A stretch of DNA of 64,000 nucleotides from Shewanella baltica (GCF_900456975.1 NZ_UGYM01000002.1:2418001-2482000), one strand, 5' to 3'; positions 12,526-20,380 are shown, numbered from the stretch's first letter. The notes: generated by a model from the letters alone, not told the origin. Numbers and translations are program-made.

Positions 12526-13001
12526 CTATGATTGGTCTATTATAAGGTCTATTGTTTCAACTAATTTTTTAAAAAATGTGATGCACTTCTTCATGTCAGG
12601 ACGACTGACTAGATGGGTGGTTTGCGTGTCATTGTTCGAACGGTGTACATCTTCGCCTCTTTTCTTGATCCACTGGTTCAATTTAGATCTAGCTTGGTCA
12701 GCATCACCATCGATCCAAGTCCATTTTCTGTCACATCCTGATACAAAAAACGCTTAAACATACCCTTAATATTTTTAGCATTCGGTGTAGGAACGTATCT
12801 CAGCTCCCGCTCTAAAGTAGATGTAATGAAACTAGCGACTTTTGAACCCTCTAGTGCCCACAAATCAGCGGTGAACCTTTCTTCAGTGACATCAAATTTT
12901 GTAACTTTAACCGTTTCCCAAATAGGACCAGACACCAGTCCTTAAGGCATACTTAGGTCCTTTCCACCAATCCAGCTGACCAATAACCTTTGTTTATTCA
13001 T
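12526..13001 (-). pseudogene. decayed gene upstream of the defence operon (possible HEPN-like C-terminus)
   Basis: Starting at ATG 13001 the frame reads MNKQRLLVSWIGGKDLSMP, hits a TAA, then continues in the same frame as GPIWETVKVTKFDVTEERFT through NAKNIKGMFKRF. At a run of T (near 12745) the coding sense moves to another frame, CDRKWTWIDGDADQARSK, then QWIKKRGEDVHRSNND, ending at TAG 12526-12528. One stop and one single-base frameshift therefore break about 158 codons. The opening RLLVSWIGGKDL resembles N-termini of CARF-like regulators. R-GEDV-H near the end fits the R-x4-6-H signature of HEPN proteins. Both resemblances are tentative. Confidence 0.5.
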
Positions 13002-13319
13002 CCTTAAACCTAAAAACTACTATCTAAATATTGTGAAGCCAGCAACTTATACGGAAACTGCGTTTTGCTCACAACAGCATCAATCTGTTTAAAACAGAAG
13101 AAATAATATCCGAGTTTGTTAACTTTTTGATAAACATAATTATCAGCCAGATTATACAACTGCTATCTAGATTGTTTCATCATACCTGCACATCGTTAAC
13201 GAACTTAAAAAAATCATCTATATTTTTGTTTTAAATCATAATAACCTAAAAGTATCTGTTATTTAAATACCCAAAGTTATTTCAAGTCGCCGTAATAATG
13301 ATTGGTTCAATCATGCAAC
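13002..13319. other. AT-rich intergenic region upstream of the defence module
   Basis: No gene is visible in this 318-bp AT-rich stretch. It lies between the decayed gene at 12526-13001 and the IS5 fragment at 13320. It may have carried the promoter for the decayed gene and perhaps for the defence operon, but no operator or clear -35/-10 pair stands out. Confidence 0.35.
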
Positions 13320-13585
13320 GGCGTTGTTGAAAAAATCAGTGAACTAATCGGTGTTGCCATGATCAGATCTCCTGACTCACCTTCAGGACAGCGACATGGG
13401 CAAATCAATGCGTAAAATCGTTAATTGGAAGCAGTACAACCAAGCGTTAGTGAGCCGTGGCTCGCTAACCTTCTGGGTGGATGAAGCTGCAGTAAAAGTG
13501 TGGTACTGCCATGAACATCATGGCGGGCGTGGTCGCGGGTTTAGGTATAGTGATGTGGCGATTGAAACCGCGTTGATGGTCAAAT
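13320..13585 (+). mobile_element. 5' fragment of a second IS5-family (IS903-type) element
   Basis: The left end is intact, with terminal repeat GGCGTTGTTGAAAAAATCAG at 13320. The similarity to IS903-type elements stops abruptly at about 13585, in the middle of the transposase gene. No right end and no target duplication are seen, so a deletion or recombination joined this fragment to the following island DNA. It marks the boundary between the defence module and the island core. Confidence 0.8.
13396..13585 (+). pseudogene. truncated IS5-family transposase
   Basis: The N-terminal part of an IS903-group transposase starting at ATG 13396: IVNWKQYNQALVSRGSLTFW, then GFRYSDVAIETALMVK, where homology to the family ends. 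The frame then runs into unrelated sequence and stops at 13752. The whole DDE core is missing, so the product is inactive. It is similar to the intact transposase at 10000-10923 but clearly not the same element. Confidence 0.8.
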
Positions 13586-13694
13586 ACTTTTACATATATG
13601 TCATATTTTGCTGCAACCAACTTACAGCAAAGCAGCTGATGGACTCAATGCCATCAGCTGCTTGTTACTTTCAGAATTCAATTAAGGAGGCATT

Positions 13695-13772
13695 ATGCCT
13701 ATTGCATTTATTGCTGGCTTTGCGGTTAGCATCAGTATCTATGGTGTTTTAAAGGAGTCTTACTATGTTTAA
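13695..13772 (+). CDS. tiny hydrophobic peptide (25 aa)
   Basis: A 25-codon ORF with AAGGAGG just upstream of the ATG at 13695. The product, MPIAFIAGFAVSISIYGVLK then ESYYV, is one short membrane segment. It overlaps the next ORF by 8 bp (ATGTTTAA), suggesting coupled translation. Good ribosome sites on both support real genes. The function is unknown; small membrane peptides of mobile elements include toxins and regulators, but nothing here proves either. Confidence 0.5.
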   Translation: MPIAFIAGFAVSISIYGVLKESYYV

Positions 13773-13857
13773 TTTTGTGATAGACAAACCGATAGCTAAG
13801 TTGTTCTTGCTTGGTGTTATTGCTGGATACAAGTGGGCAGTTGAAAACGATAGTTAG
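13765..13857 (+). CDS. tiny membrane peptide (30 aa)
   Basis: A 30-codon ORF starting at ATG 13765, preceded by AAAGGAG. The product (MFNFVIDKPIAKLFLLGVIA, then GYKWAVENDS) has one hydrophobic helix flanked by charged residues. Its start lies inside the 3' end of the 25-aa ORF. It sits about 140 bp before the radC-like gene on the same strand. The family is not recognised. Confidence 0.5.
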   Translation: MFNFVIDKPIAKLFLLGVIAGYKWAVENDS

Positions 13858-13994
13858 CGCTCGAGTTTAAACATGGTCTTCACCATCAATTGAACCCACA
13901 CCCGAACGCATTTCCCAAACATCCCATTCGACATTTTTTTAGATATATATCACTCCTGGGCATAAACCCATTTGCCTTTTCAAGGAGCCTGACT

Positions 13995-14486
13995 ATGTCA
14001 ACAAAAACAATGCATACTAAATCAACGTCTCAACATCTAAACCTGTGGCCACAATCTAATGAGGCGATTCTAGCCTCTGCAGCCAATATTATTGCCGAAC
14101 GTTATGTAAAGAAGGATGCCTACAGTAACCCTCAAGCCACTAAGGATTTCTTAACTTACAAACTGGGCGGTTATGAGCGAGAAGTGTTTGCGGTGATGCT
14201 GCTCGATAATCAGCATCAATTACTTGAATTTAAAGAGTTGTTCTTTGGCACCTTAGATGCCGCCAGCGTCTATCCCCGAGAAGTGGTTAAAGCTGTGTTG
14301 GCCGTTAATGCGGCGGCGGTCATCTTTGCCCACAACCATCCATCCGGCGAGTCTGAACCTTCGGCTGCAGATAAAAACATCACTAAACGGTTAACCGACG
14401 CACTGGGACTTATTGATGTGCGAGTGCTTGACCATATTGTGGTTGGCCGTACGCCAGTGTCCTTTGCTGAGCGAGGCTTACTCTAG
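13995..14486 (+). CDS. RadC/YeeS-family JAB domain protein
   Basis: A 163-residue RadC-like protein of the mobile-element (YeeS) type, consisting mostly of the JAB/MPN-type domain. The metal-binding signature is FAHNHPSGESEPSAADK (H-x-H-P-x-G, then S and D). The start at ATG 13995 follows AAGGAGCC; an upstream in-frame ATG at 13890 has no ribosome site. RadC proteins of this type are common in CP4-like islands, where yeeS precedes the cbeA (yeeU) antitoxin gene; the same order is seen here. The molecular role is not established, since RadC does not act in DNA repair as first proposed. Confidence 0.85.
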   Translation: MSTKTMHTKSTSQHLNLWPQSNEAILASAANIIAERYVKKDAYSNPQATKDFLTYKLGGYEREVFAVMLLDNQHQLLEFKELFFGTLDAASVYPREVVKAVLAVNAAAVIFAHNHPSGESEPSAADKNITKRLTDALGLIDVRVLDHIVVGRTPVSFAERGLL

Positions 14487-14533
14487 CCCCGCATTCAAGC
14501 TGCTTTTTATCACTCCCAATTAAGGAGTCCAAC

Positions 14534-14896
14534 ATGATTGAATTTACCGACAGCTTTTCGCAGGCCTGCGTTGCTGAGGCCTGCGCCGCGTTTCCAGAAC
14601 TGCGTAACCGATTAGTGATTGAGTTGATTTTGCCGATGTTTGTGCGGCCACTTAATGCCATGGGCCAAGTGATTGGCAAGCCAATTGTGGCACCTAATCC
14701 AAAGCTGCATAAAACCGTATTGAGTGTGTTTCACCGTGATGTGGTTGAGCACTTGCCCAAGGAGATCAGCTTTTGCCGCTATATTTGCCCCTGTGACACT
14801 TATGGTGTGCCTATGGGTGAATGGCAACGGGTGATCAACGGTGTGTACTTTAACCATGGCAGTAATGAGCAGCCCAATTGGAGCGTCCATACCTAA
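14534..14896 (+). CDS. hypothetical island protein (120 aa)
   Basis: A 120-residue ORF with AAGGAG upstream (14523-14528), 47 bp after radC. It begins MIEFTDSFSQACVAEACAAF and has a Cys pair in CRYICPCDTYGVPMGEW near residues 82-98 that could bind metal. No family is recognised. Its place between radC and cbeA matches that of yeeT in E. coli CP4-44, but it is longer and I see no similarity to yeeT. Confidence 0.6.
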   Translation: MIEFTDSFSQACVAEACAAFPELRNRLVIELILPMFVRPLNAMGQVIGKPIVAPNPKLHKTVLSVFHRDVVEHLPKEISFCRYICPCDTYGVPMGEWQRVINGVYFNHGSNEQPNWSVHT

Positions 14897-15033
14897 TTTT
14901 GCAAACCGCTACCTACGTGTCATCTAGTCCACTAATCACTTGTATTAGCCACTTGTATTTATAGCTGTTTTAGCTCGCCAGCTAACAAGCAACCCACTCC
15001 CAAAGTTTCACCCTTTCAACCATAGAGGTTCCT

Positions 15034-15414
15034 ATGACAACCCTAAAACTTTTCGATATTGAGCACGCCTGGGGTCTACCCCGTAAAGTATCTCCCCGCT
15101 TTGGTGCGAGACTGATTTTGCGTGGTCTGCATTTGGATTATCTCAATGACAGAGCAAGTTTTGTCGGTGAGTTTTCCCCTGAAGTACGCAAACGCTTCAA
15201 TCATGCTTTTCCGAAATTGGTTAAACAACTTGAGCGGTTAGTCGTCACCGGTGAGATAGATGCAAGAGAGCAGCACTGCGTCACCATTGAGTACGATGAC
15301 TTTACCTGTGAGGCCGATACATTAGGCAGCCATGGCTATTTGTATATTGCTGTATATCAAACCGCTGACAAACCACTACCCGCATTAACACACAGCCCTT
15401 CGATAACCTTGTAA
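15034..15414 (+). CDS. cbeA: CbeA/YeeU-family antitoxin
   Basis: A 126-residue protein that aligns by eye with E. coli CbeA (YeeU) from WGLPRKVSPRFGARLI near the N-terminus, through NHAFPKLVKQLERLV, to CEADTLGSHGYLYIAVY. CbeA is a type IV antitoxin that stabilises MreB and FtsZ filaments against the toxin CbtA (YeeV). Upstream genes (radC-like and a hypothetical) match the yeeS-yeeT-yeeU order. Unusually, no cbtA follows: the next 145 bp hold only a hairpin, and then a DUF2787 gene begins. It may act on a toxin elsewhere or have another role. Confidence 0.85.
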   Translation: MTTLKLFDIEHAWGLPRKVSPRFGARLILRGLHLDYLNDRASFVGEFSPEVRKRFNHAFPKLVKQLERLVVTGEIDAREQHCVTIEYDDFTCEADTLGSHGYLYIAVYQTADKPLPALTHSPSITL

Positions 15415-15493
15415 CACCAAAGCGCATCCTAAATGCCTCATCACGCTCCATCAGACTCGTTTCACGCAATTTTTACCCCACCAGCAAACACAA

Positions 15494-15527
15494 CAAGAGC
15501 CAAGGAGTTGTAGCTCCTGGGCTCTTG
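15494..15527. repeat. 14-bp stem hairpin between cbeA and DUF2787 genes
   Basis: The arms CAAGAGCCAAGGAG (15494-15507) and CTCCTGGGCTCTTG (15514-15527) pair with one mismatch around a 6-nt loop. No U-run follows, so an ordinary intrinsic terminator is not clear. It stands where the cbtA toxin gene would be expected. Confidence 0.6.
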
Positions 15528-15559
15528 CGTGTGCGCGTAAATCAAACAAGGAATATTTC

Positions 15560-15973
15560 ATGAAGTTAATCATTAACCGTAACCAACTGCCAGCGATGCC
15601 TAATCGTTTTTACCAAGTCATTGAAAAGGAACTAGCTAACGTAGATCCAAAAGATGCCAATGCGATCACGCTCAATTTTAGAGATCCAGATTACAGCGCC
15701 GAAGATGGTGGCTTTCATCCCGTCGAAGTACGACTAGAGAAACAGCAGGAACATTGGCGTTTAGTGTACGTCACTGATTTTGCCTATCGCGGTCATCCCT
15801 TCCCCGAGCTCGTCAAAGACATCGATATCTGCTTTAACAGCAAGCAGGTCTATAGCTTGTTTAGTGGCTGGATTGGCGAGCGGGAATGCAGAGCATTAAT
15901 CGATTTATTTACCCAAAACTTTGCCGCTTATTTCGATATGGGAGTTTACAAGGTGAAGGTCAGTTTGGATTAA
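15560..15973 (+). CDS. DUF2787 family protein
   Basis: A 137-residue protein with the conserved DUF2787 pattern: NFRDPDYSAEDGGFHPVEVR (about 34-53), WRLVYVTDFAYRGHPFPELV and FDMGVYKVKVSLD at the end. The family is found mainly on Vibrio and Shewanella mobile elements and has no assigned function. The start at 15560 follows AAGGAA. It is on the same strand as radC and cbeA, but the spacing suggests separate transcription units. Confidence 0.85.
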   Translation: MKLIINRNQLPAMPNRFYQVIEKELANVDPKDANAITLNFRDPDYSAEDGGFHPVEVRLEKQQEHWRLVYVTDFAYRGHPFPELVKDIDICFNSKQVYSLFSGWIGERECRALIDLFTQNFAAYFDMGVYKVKVSLD

Positions 15974-16089
15974 CACTCTTGGCCAAATGAAGTTCCCAGA
16001 ATCCTAAAACGGGAACACTCAACCCCTTGCCCAATAAGGCTCTGCGCAATGCAAGTGCCCAAAAACACACTATAGCAAAAAAGAGGAAC

Positions 16090-16656
16090 ATGACCATGCC
16101 TGAGGTTCACGCAGTTAAAGACCAAGATACGGTTAAGCTTATCAGCTACTTACTGGAAAGACAGTTTAGCCAGCAACTGGCCGATGTGTGGAATATCGGC
16201 CTTAATCTCGCCCTGCGGATCTCTGACTTACTCTCGATTAAGTTCAGTGATATCCACGGCGATAGACTTATCATTAAGGAATCTAAAACCGGCAAAATTG
16301 CCAATATCAAACTCAACCAAAAGACGCTGGAACGGATACAGCGTATTGCGCGCGAGCATCCTAACCATATCTATCTGTTTCAGTCCTACCGTAATCAACG
16401 GGCGAAGCACATTAAACCCGCGCCTTTATCGCGCCGCTATATTTGCCGCGCCCTAGCGATGATTGGTGAAGAGCTCAAAATCGCCTTAGGCACCCACTCA
16501 ATGCGTAAGACACGAGGCTATCTGCTGTATCAACAAACCAAAGATATTGGCCGAGTAATGAAGATGCTCAGGCATAGCGCCGAAGAAACTACCCTGCGCT
16601 ATATCGGTATTGAGCAGGACGATATTGATAAGGACTTTGTCGAACTGGAAATCTAA
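16090..16656 (+). CDS. short tyrosine recombinase (catalytic domain only)
   Basis: A tyrosine-recombinase catalytic domain of about 188 residues. The active-site set is visible: Arg in LALRISDLLSIKF, Lys in ESKTGK, H-x-x-R in THSMRKTRGYLLY, His in MLRHSAEETTLRYIG and the Tyr nucleophile in the same stretch. It lacks the arm-binding and core-binding N-terminal domains of ordinary integrases. The ATG at 16090 follows AGAGGA; ATG 16096 is possible. The frame extends upstream to 16027 without a better start. It is a second recombinase of the island besides the P4-type integrase at 22249. It could act in resolution or inversion, or be a remnant. Confidence 0.8.
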   Translation: MTMPEVHAVKDQDTVKLISYLLERQFSQQLADVWNIGLNLALRISDLLSIKFSDIHGDRLIIKESKTGKIANIKLNQKTLERIQRIAREHPNHIYLFQSYRNQRAKHIKPAPLSRRYICRALAMIGEELKIALGTHSMRKTRGYLLYQQTKDIGRVMKMLRHSAEETTLRYIGIEQDDIDKDFVELEI

Positions 16657-16684
16657 TGCCCTTCACCCAAGTAAGCTCAACCAT

Positions 16685-16716
16685 AGAGCCGGAACTAACA
16701 TGTTCCGGCTCTTTTA
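16685..16716 (+). terminator. intrinsic terminator after the short recombinase gene
   Basis: A perfect 11-bp stem (AGAGCCGGAAC with GTTCCGGCTCT) around a 6-nt loop, followed by TTTACATT. It lies 29 bp after the recombinase stop and before the LRAT-like gene, so that gene must have its own promoter or depend on read-through. Confidence 0.75.
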
Positions 16717-16732
16717 CATTAAGGAGTGTCAT

Positions 16733-17458
16733 ATGAGAAAGTTAAAAGCAGGTGATCACCTAGTGGTCAATATCGACTCACTGGGCCTTACTAAACACCA
16801 TGGTCTATGTATCGGTAAAGATGAGGTAATTCATTTAGGTAAGCTAGGCATTGTCGAATTGATTTCCTTCATAGAATTCGCTGAAGGCCAGCAGATTCGC
16901 GTTAAAGATATTGCGTGTTGCACACCAACAGCTATTGAACGTGCGAAGAGTCAGCTAGGCAAACACCCCTACCATCTCATCTGTGGCAACTGTGAACACT
17001 TTGTCACTTGGTGTCTAACGGGTGATGCCTATTCGGAACAAGTGAGTAACTCAGTACATATCATCTCTCAAGCTGCAGCACGTTCAGGTCTGATAGGACA
17101 AGTCATGAGTAAAACCGCAACCAGCACAGCTGCTAATATTGCACTGCTTTCCACGGCGGCAAAGGTCACGGGAGAATATCTCAATCTGCCACAGCCTGTT
17201 AACCAGTTACTAGGCACTCCAGGCGATCTAATAGCTAAACCGCTAGAGTCAGTAATCCAAGGTAGTGTAAAAACCATTCAGGATACCGTGAGTCAGATAC
17301 ATAACGGTGAATACTTCGAAGCCAGTAAATCATTTACTCAGGGCATTATCGCCACCTCAGTTAATGCAGCTATCGTCAAACCTATAGAAGTCGTTGGCAA
17401 TGGCTTGATTGTGGCGGCAGATATCTACCGAGACGTCTGGTGGTGGCTTCGTAATTAA
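16733..17458 (+). CDS. LRAT-like (NlpC/P60 superfamily) protein with hydrophobic tail
   Basis: A 241-residue protein from ATG 16733 (AAGGAG upstream). The N-terminal half is an LRAT-type domain: KHHGLCIGKDEVIHLG supplies the catalytic His and HLICGNCEHFVTWCLTG the catalytic Cys in NCEHF. Such domains are acyltransferases or hydrolases working on lipids; bacterial members are poorly known. The C-terminal half (about 110-241) is Ala/Ser-rich with hydrophobic stretches that may lie on or in a membrane. It is flanked by a terminator upstream and an inverted repeat downstream, so it is probably transcribed alone. A defence or effector role is possible but not shown. Confidence 0.75.
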   Translation: MRKLKAGDHLVVNIDSLGLTKHHGLCIGKDEVIHLGKLGIVELISFIEFAEGQQIRVKDIACCTPTAIERAKSQLGKHPYHLICGNCEHFVTWCLTGDAYSEQVSNSVHIISQAAARSGLIGQVMSKTATSTAANIALLSTAAKVTGEYLNLPQPVNQLLGTPGDLIAKPLESVIQGSVKTIQDTVSQIHNGEYFEASKSFTQGIIATSVNAAIVKPIEVVGNGLIVAADIYRDVWWWLRN

Positions 17459-17468
17459 CTATTACCAC

Positions 17469-17495
17469 ATGAGAGGAGGTATGATCTCCTCTCAT
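17469..17495. repeat. perfect 10-bp inverted repeat after the LRAT-like gene
   Basis: The arms ATGAGAGGAG (17469-17478) and CTCCTCTCAT (17486-17495) surround a 7-nt loop, 11 bp after the stop codon. It may be a terminator hairpin, but it has only a weak T tract after it. Confidence 0.5.
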
Positions 17496-17560
17496 CTAAA
17501 CCTTATAGGCATTCTACAACACAACGCTTTACCAAAATGGCAACTCCCTACTACATAGGA

Positions 17561-18229
17561 TTAAAGAACGGCATTCATAACACGACTGCAGCCATAGTGA
17601 CGATGTCCATCTCCATAGGTCTTAGTATCAACTTTGGCAAAGTAACTTAACCGCATAAACAACCTCGATAACTCACCATTTAGCTGAAGCTGACTACGCT
17701 CCAGTAGATAACACGAACGCTTTGGAAAGTGAACTAAACCTTGTGCAGGCACAACATCCAACGCCAGTGCACTCGCCCAAGCTTTAACGATCCGGTTATA
17801 CATGTTGGGTCTACCAAGTTCAAACGCACCTAGGCTTCTATAGGCGTTACCATTAAAGAACAAACAAAGGTGATAGTGTGATCTATTATATATTCCAGTC
17901 TCCTGCACCCAGATATAGAGCAGTTCACTTTGATGAACAAATCCATCTGAATTATTACACTTTCCAATGTAATCTGCTTTGATCTGTGCCTTTAATGATC
18001 CTATAAATCGTGTAACACTACGGTTTTCATCGATGTTATCATCGTCAGGGAACCTCAAATCAATTCTCACAGCAAAAACCTTTGCGTACATAGCTAGTGT
18101 CTGATTGATAATTTTAAAATTGTTTTGCAAATATTCCACATAGATACCATTTCTAAATACAAGGACTGGCAATCCTTGAAACTCATTAGTATGCACTACG
18201 GTTAAATTTCTATTGATATAATGAGACAT
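17561..18229 (-). CDS. YfjJ/YagK-family, inovirus Gp2-like protein
   Basis: A 222-residue protein of the YfjJ/inovirus Gp2-like family. Typical segments are AVRIDLRFPDDDN (about 53-65), the H-x-H stretch RSHYHLCLFFNGNAYRSLG, and the late Cys/Tyr-rich region. The HYH motif resembles the metal-binding HUH motif of rolling-circle initiators, so a replication role is plausible. The start at 18229 follows GGAG. Downstream of YfjI-like and AlpA genes on the same strand, it forms the typical replication/regulation block of CP4-57-like cryptic elements. Confidence 0.78.
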   Translation of the reverse strand: MSHYINRNLTVVHTNEFQGLPVLVFRNGIYVEYLQNNFKIINQTLAMYAKVFAVRIDLRFPDDDNIDENRSVTRFIGSLKAQIKADYIGKCNNSDGFVHQSELLYIWVQETGIYNRSHYHLCLFFNGNAYRSLGAFELGRPNMYNRIVKAWASALALDVVPAQGLVHFPKRSCYLLERSQLQLNGELSRLFMRLSYFAKVDTKTYGDGHRHYGCSRVMNAVL

Positions 18230-18491
18230 ATCCAGACTCCGTCAATATTAAAAGTTAAATTTAAAACACAAAATCAATGACCACTTACAATTAGAGTCAA
18301 AGTTGAATCCACAACAATTCACACACAAATAAATCATTATATTACTTAAACCCTAGGCAGCAGATGAGTAACGAAGAAATAAAAGCATCGCAAATACAAA
18401 GTGAATTTAATTTATTTATTTTAAAAACCTGGAATTACTACCAAGTAAAATTAAAAAATCAACTCTGACGTTATATACAGAAGCATTTAAA

Positions 18492-20009
18492 CTAGAATAG
18501 AGAACTCCGATTAAAACCCAACCCTATATCACGTACGAAGCTCATTTGGTCATAAGCTAATAGTGGACTTAAATCAACGACGACTGTATTTTTATAATCA
18601 TGAATTGCAATTAAGTCTTTCGAACAAAGATTGTTCAACGCATCATTTAAATACTGACTTTTTCTTATACACTTAGGTCCATATTGTAATATTTTATTCT
18701 TTTTAACATATCTAAAACCATTTCCTTTTAATGAATGGAACCAAGATTCTAGATTTTTAGCTAAAACCTCATCTAGAGGCGGAGGGCAAAAGTAAGTCAA
18801 AAAGTAAAATGAATAATAACTTACCAACTGAACTGCTACATTTAATGATTCCACTGAAATTTTAGAGTCAAAGGAATACTCAAAATAGTGGATCAGTGCT
18901 GCAACTCTTGCAATATTTTCTGCCAATTTTGAAGCGTGATCTTTGGCGTTTTCGTAAATGCCAGCTGGCTGCATTTTTCTTTCAATATCATTATAAATAT
19001 TTATCCATAAATCTTTTGCTTCATCACAAAAAATGAAAATTAACGATTCATTTACTTCCCTTTCGAGTAATTCTTCTATTCTTCGATTAAATTTCGTTGT
19101 AAATTCTTTCTCATACCTTATCCCATTGATTTTCCGATAACCGCTAACAGGCGATGGGAAACACACTAAAAAGCGAGATAGATAGCCATTGTCCCTTACT
19201 ACATCCTGTGACTTGTCCATGAATCGTTTCAATGTAGCAGGTTGGATCATTATATGTGTAGTCAGCCTAACACCTGATAGCGTATAGGAATATGTAGTTT
19301 TTCTTGCCACGTTGACATCATCACCACTCCAAATAGCATTAATTACTGGCGTGTTTGACATTAATGCACTATTGATTAACACTCCGCCCTCACTTGATCC
19401 AAGATAAGCATATGGCGAGTCGGTCTTTAGTCCGAACATAAGCGCCTCTGTACTACTATCTTCATAAATCATTTTAGGTGCTTTTGGTCTTTCCGGTTTC
19501 CGCCTCTCGTGTTCAATCAATACTTGTAATAGATCACTGACTTCCTCTGCGGCAGCTAATTGTAATTTGTTTTTAAGCAACTTCGATTTGACCTCATGAA
19601 CTCCTAACAAAATCTCATATTCCCTTAATTTTTCGAGATAAGACTGCAGATGTTTTTTTTGGTAACTTTTAATTCCTTTAATAAATTCATTTTCAACTGT
19701 AGACTTTCGTTCACCAGAATCTGCACAGGTTAATAAATTAAGAGATACTGGACAGATTTTCCCTGTCGGTAGCTCAACATTAATATGCTTCTGTAAGGCA
19801 GTGGCAATAGCAGATAATGCTGTACTGATAATGATTCCACCTGCCGCTTGAGTAATTAAACTTGCTTCCTTTATGGTTTGACCTAAAAGAGTATTCTCTC
19901 CTATTTCAGGACAAACACCATTAGATATAGGAAATGTAGCGTTAAAACCACATTGATTAGTTGGTGCATCAAATTCTAAATTTCTCATCCGAGGGCAAAT
20001 ACGTTTCAT
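18492..20009 (-). CDS. YfjI-like DUF3987 protein
   Basis: A 505-residue DUF3987/YfjI-like protein, a P-loop family common in CP4-like islands and probably concerned with replication. Visible pieces are a Walker A-like loop LTCADSGERKSTVENEF (about 103-119) with a degenerate glycine pattern, a coiled-coil stretch (about 125-170), EDSSTEALMFGLKTDSPYAY and LGSSEGGVLINSALMS. The start at 20009 is preceded by AGGAGAC. It is separated by 22 bp from alpA upstream and is followed by the YfjJ-like gene, suggesting co-transcription. Very AT-rich compared with the flanking chromosome, which fits horizontal transfer. Confidence 0.75.
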   Translation of the reverse strand: MKRICPRMRNLEFDAPTNQCGFNATFPISNGVCPEIGENTLLGQTIKEASLITQAAGGIIISTALSAIATALQKHINVELPTGKICPVSLNLLTCADSGERKSTVENEFIKGIKSYQKKHLQSYLEKLREYEILLGVHEVKSKLLKNKLQLAAAEEVSDLLQVLIEHERRKPERPKAPKMIYEDSSTEALMFGLKTDSPYAYLGSSEGGVLINSALMSNTPVINAIWSGDDVNVARKTTYSYTLSGVRLTTHIMIQPATLKRFMDKSQDVVRDNGYLSRFLVCFPSPVSGYRKINGIRYEKEFTTKFNRRIEELLEREVNESLIFIFCDEAKDLWINIYNDIERKMQPAGIYENAKDHASKLAENIARVAALIHYFEYSFDSKISVESLNVAVQLVSYYSFYFLTYFCPPPLDEVLAKNLESWFHSLKGNGFRYVKKNKILQYGPKCIRKSQYLNDALNNLCSKDLIAIHDYKNTVVVDLSPLLAYDQMSFVRDIGLGFNRSSLF

Positions 20010-20031
20010 ACAAAGTCTCCTTTATTACAAT

Positions 20032-20247
20032 CTATGAATTAATTCTTATGAATTTAAGCCATGTTTCTATTTCGCCAAAATACCAACCAACAGCCCTAGC
20101 TCCAAGTGACACTTTTTTAGGAAATGTAGGATCGTATCGCGGAGATCTCGGATTTTGTTTGTCGTAAATGGTTGAGCGTGATAGTCCGGTTAACTGAATA
20201 ACAGTGACAAGTCTAATAATTGAATAGCTAGGCTGATTACCAGTCAT
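20032..20247 (-). CDS. AlpA-family transcriptional regulator / excisionase
   Basis: A 71-residue AlpA-type winged HTH protein: IIRLVTVIQLTGLSRSTIYD with FPKKVSLGARAVGWYFGEIE and a terminal W-L. Members switch on integrase genes or act as excisionases in P4-like elements. The start at 20247 follows GAGAGG. Its gene lies directly upstream of the yfjI-like gene. The repeats at 23499-23718 near the integrase are candidate binding sites for it or for the integrase. Confidence 0.88.
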   Translation of the reverse strand: MTGNQPSYSIIRLVTVIQLTGLSRSTIYDKQNPRSPRYDPTFPKKVSLGARAVGWYFGEIETWLKFIRINS

Positions 20248-20380
20248 AATTGCCTCTCATCGATTGTTGAGTGAGTTGGTTGATTTCAGGCAAGTTTAAA
20301 ACTATGAATGGATATAAAAAGGAGGCTAAGGGACAATCGACACCTCCCCATTAAATTAAGCTATTGAAAAAGTTAACCTT

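Noticed and set aside
18364..18468. 34-codon plus-strand ORF (MSNEEIKASQ...) between two minus-strand island genes
   Set aside because: No good ribosome site, very AT-rich sequence where short ORFs arise by chance, and no recognised family.
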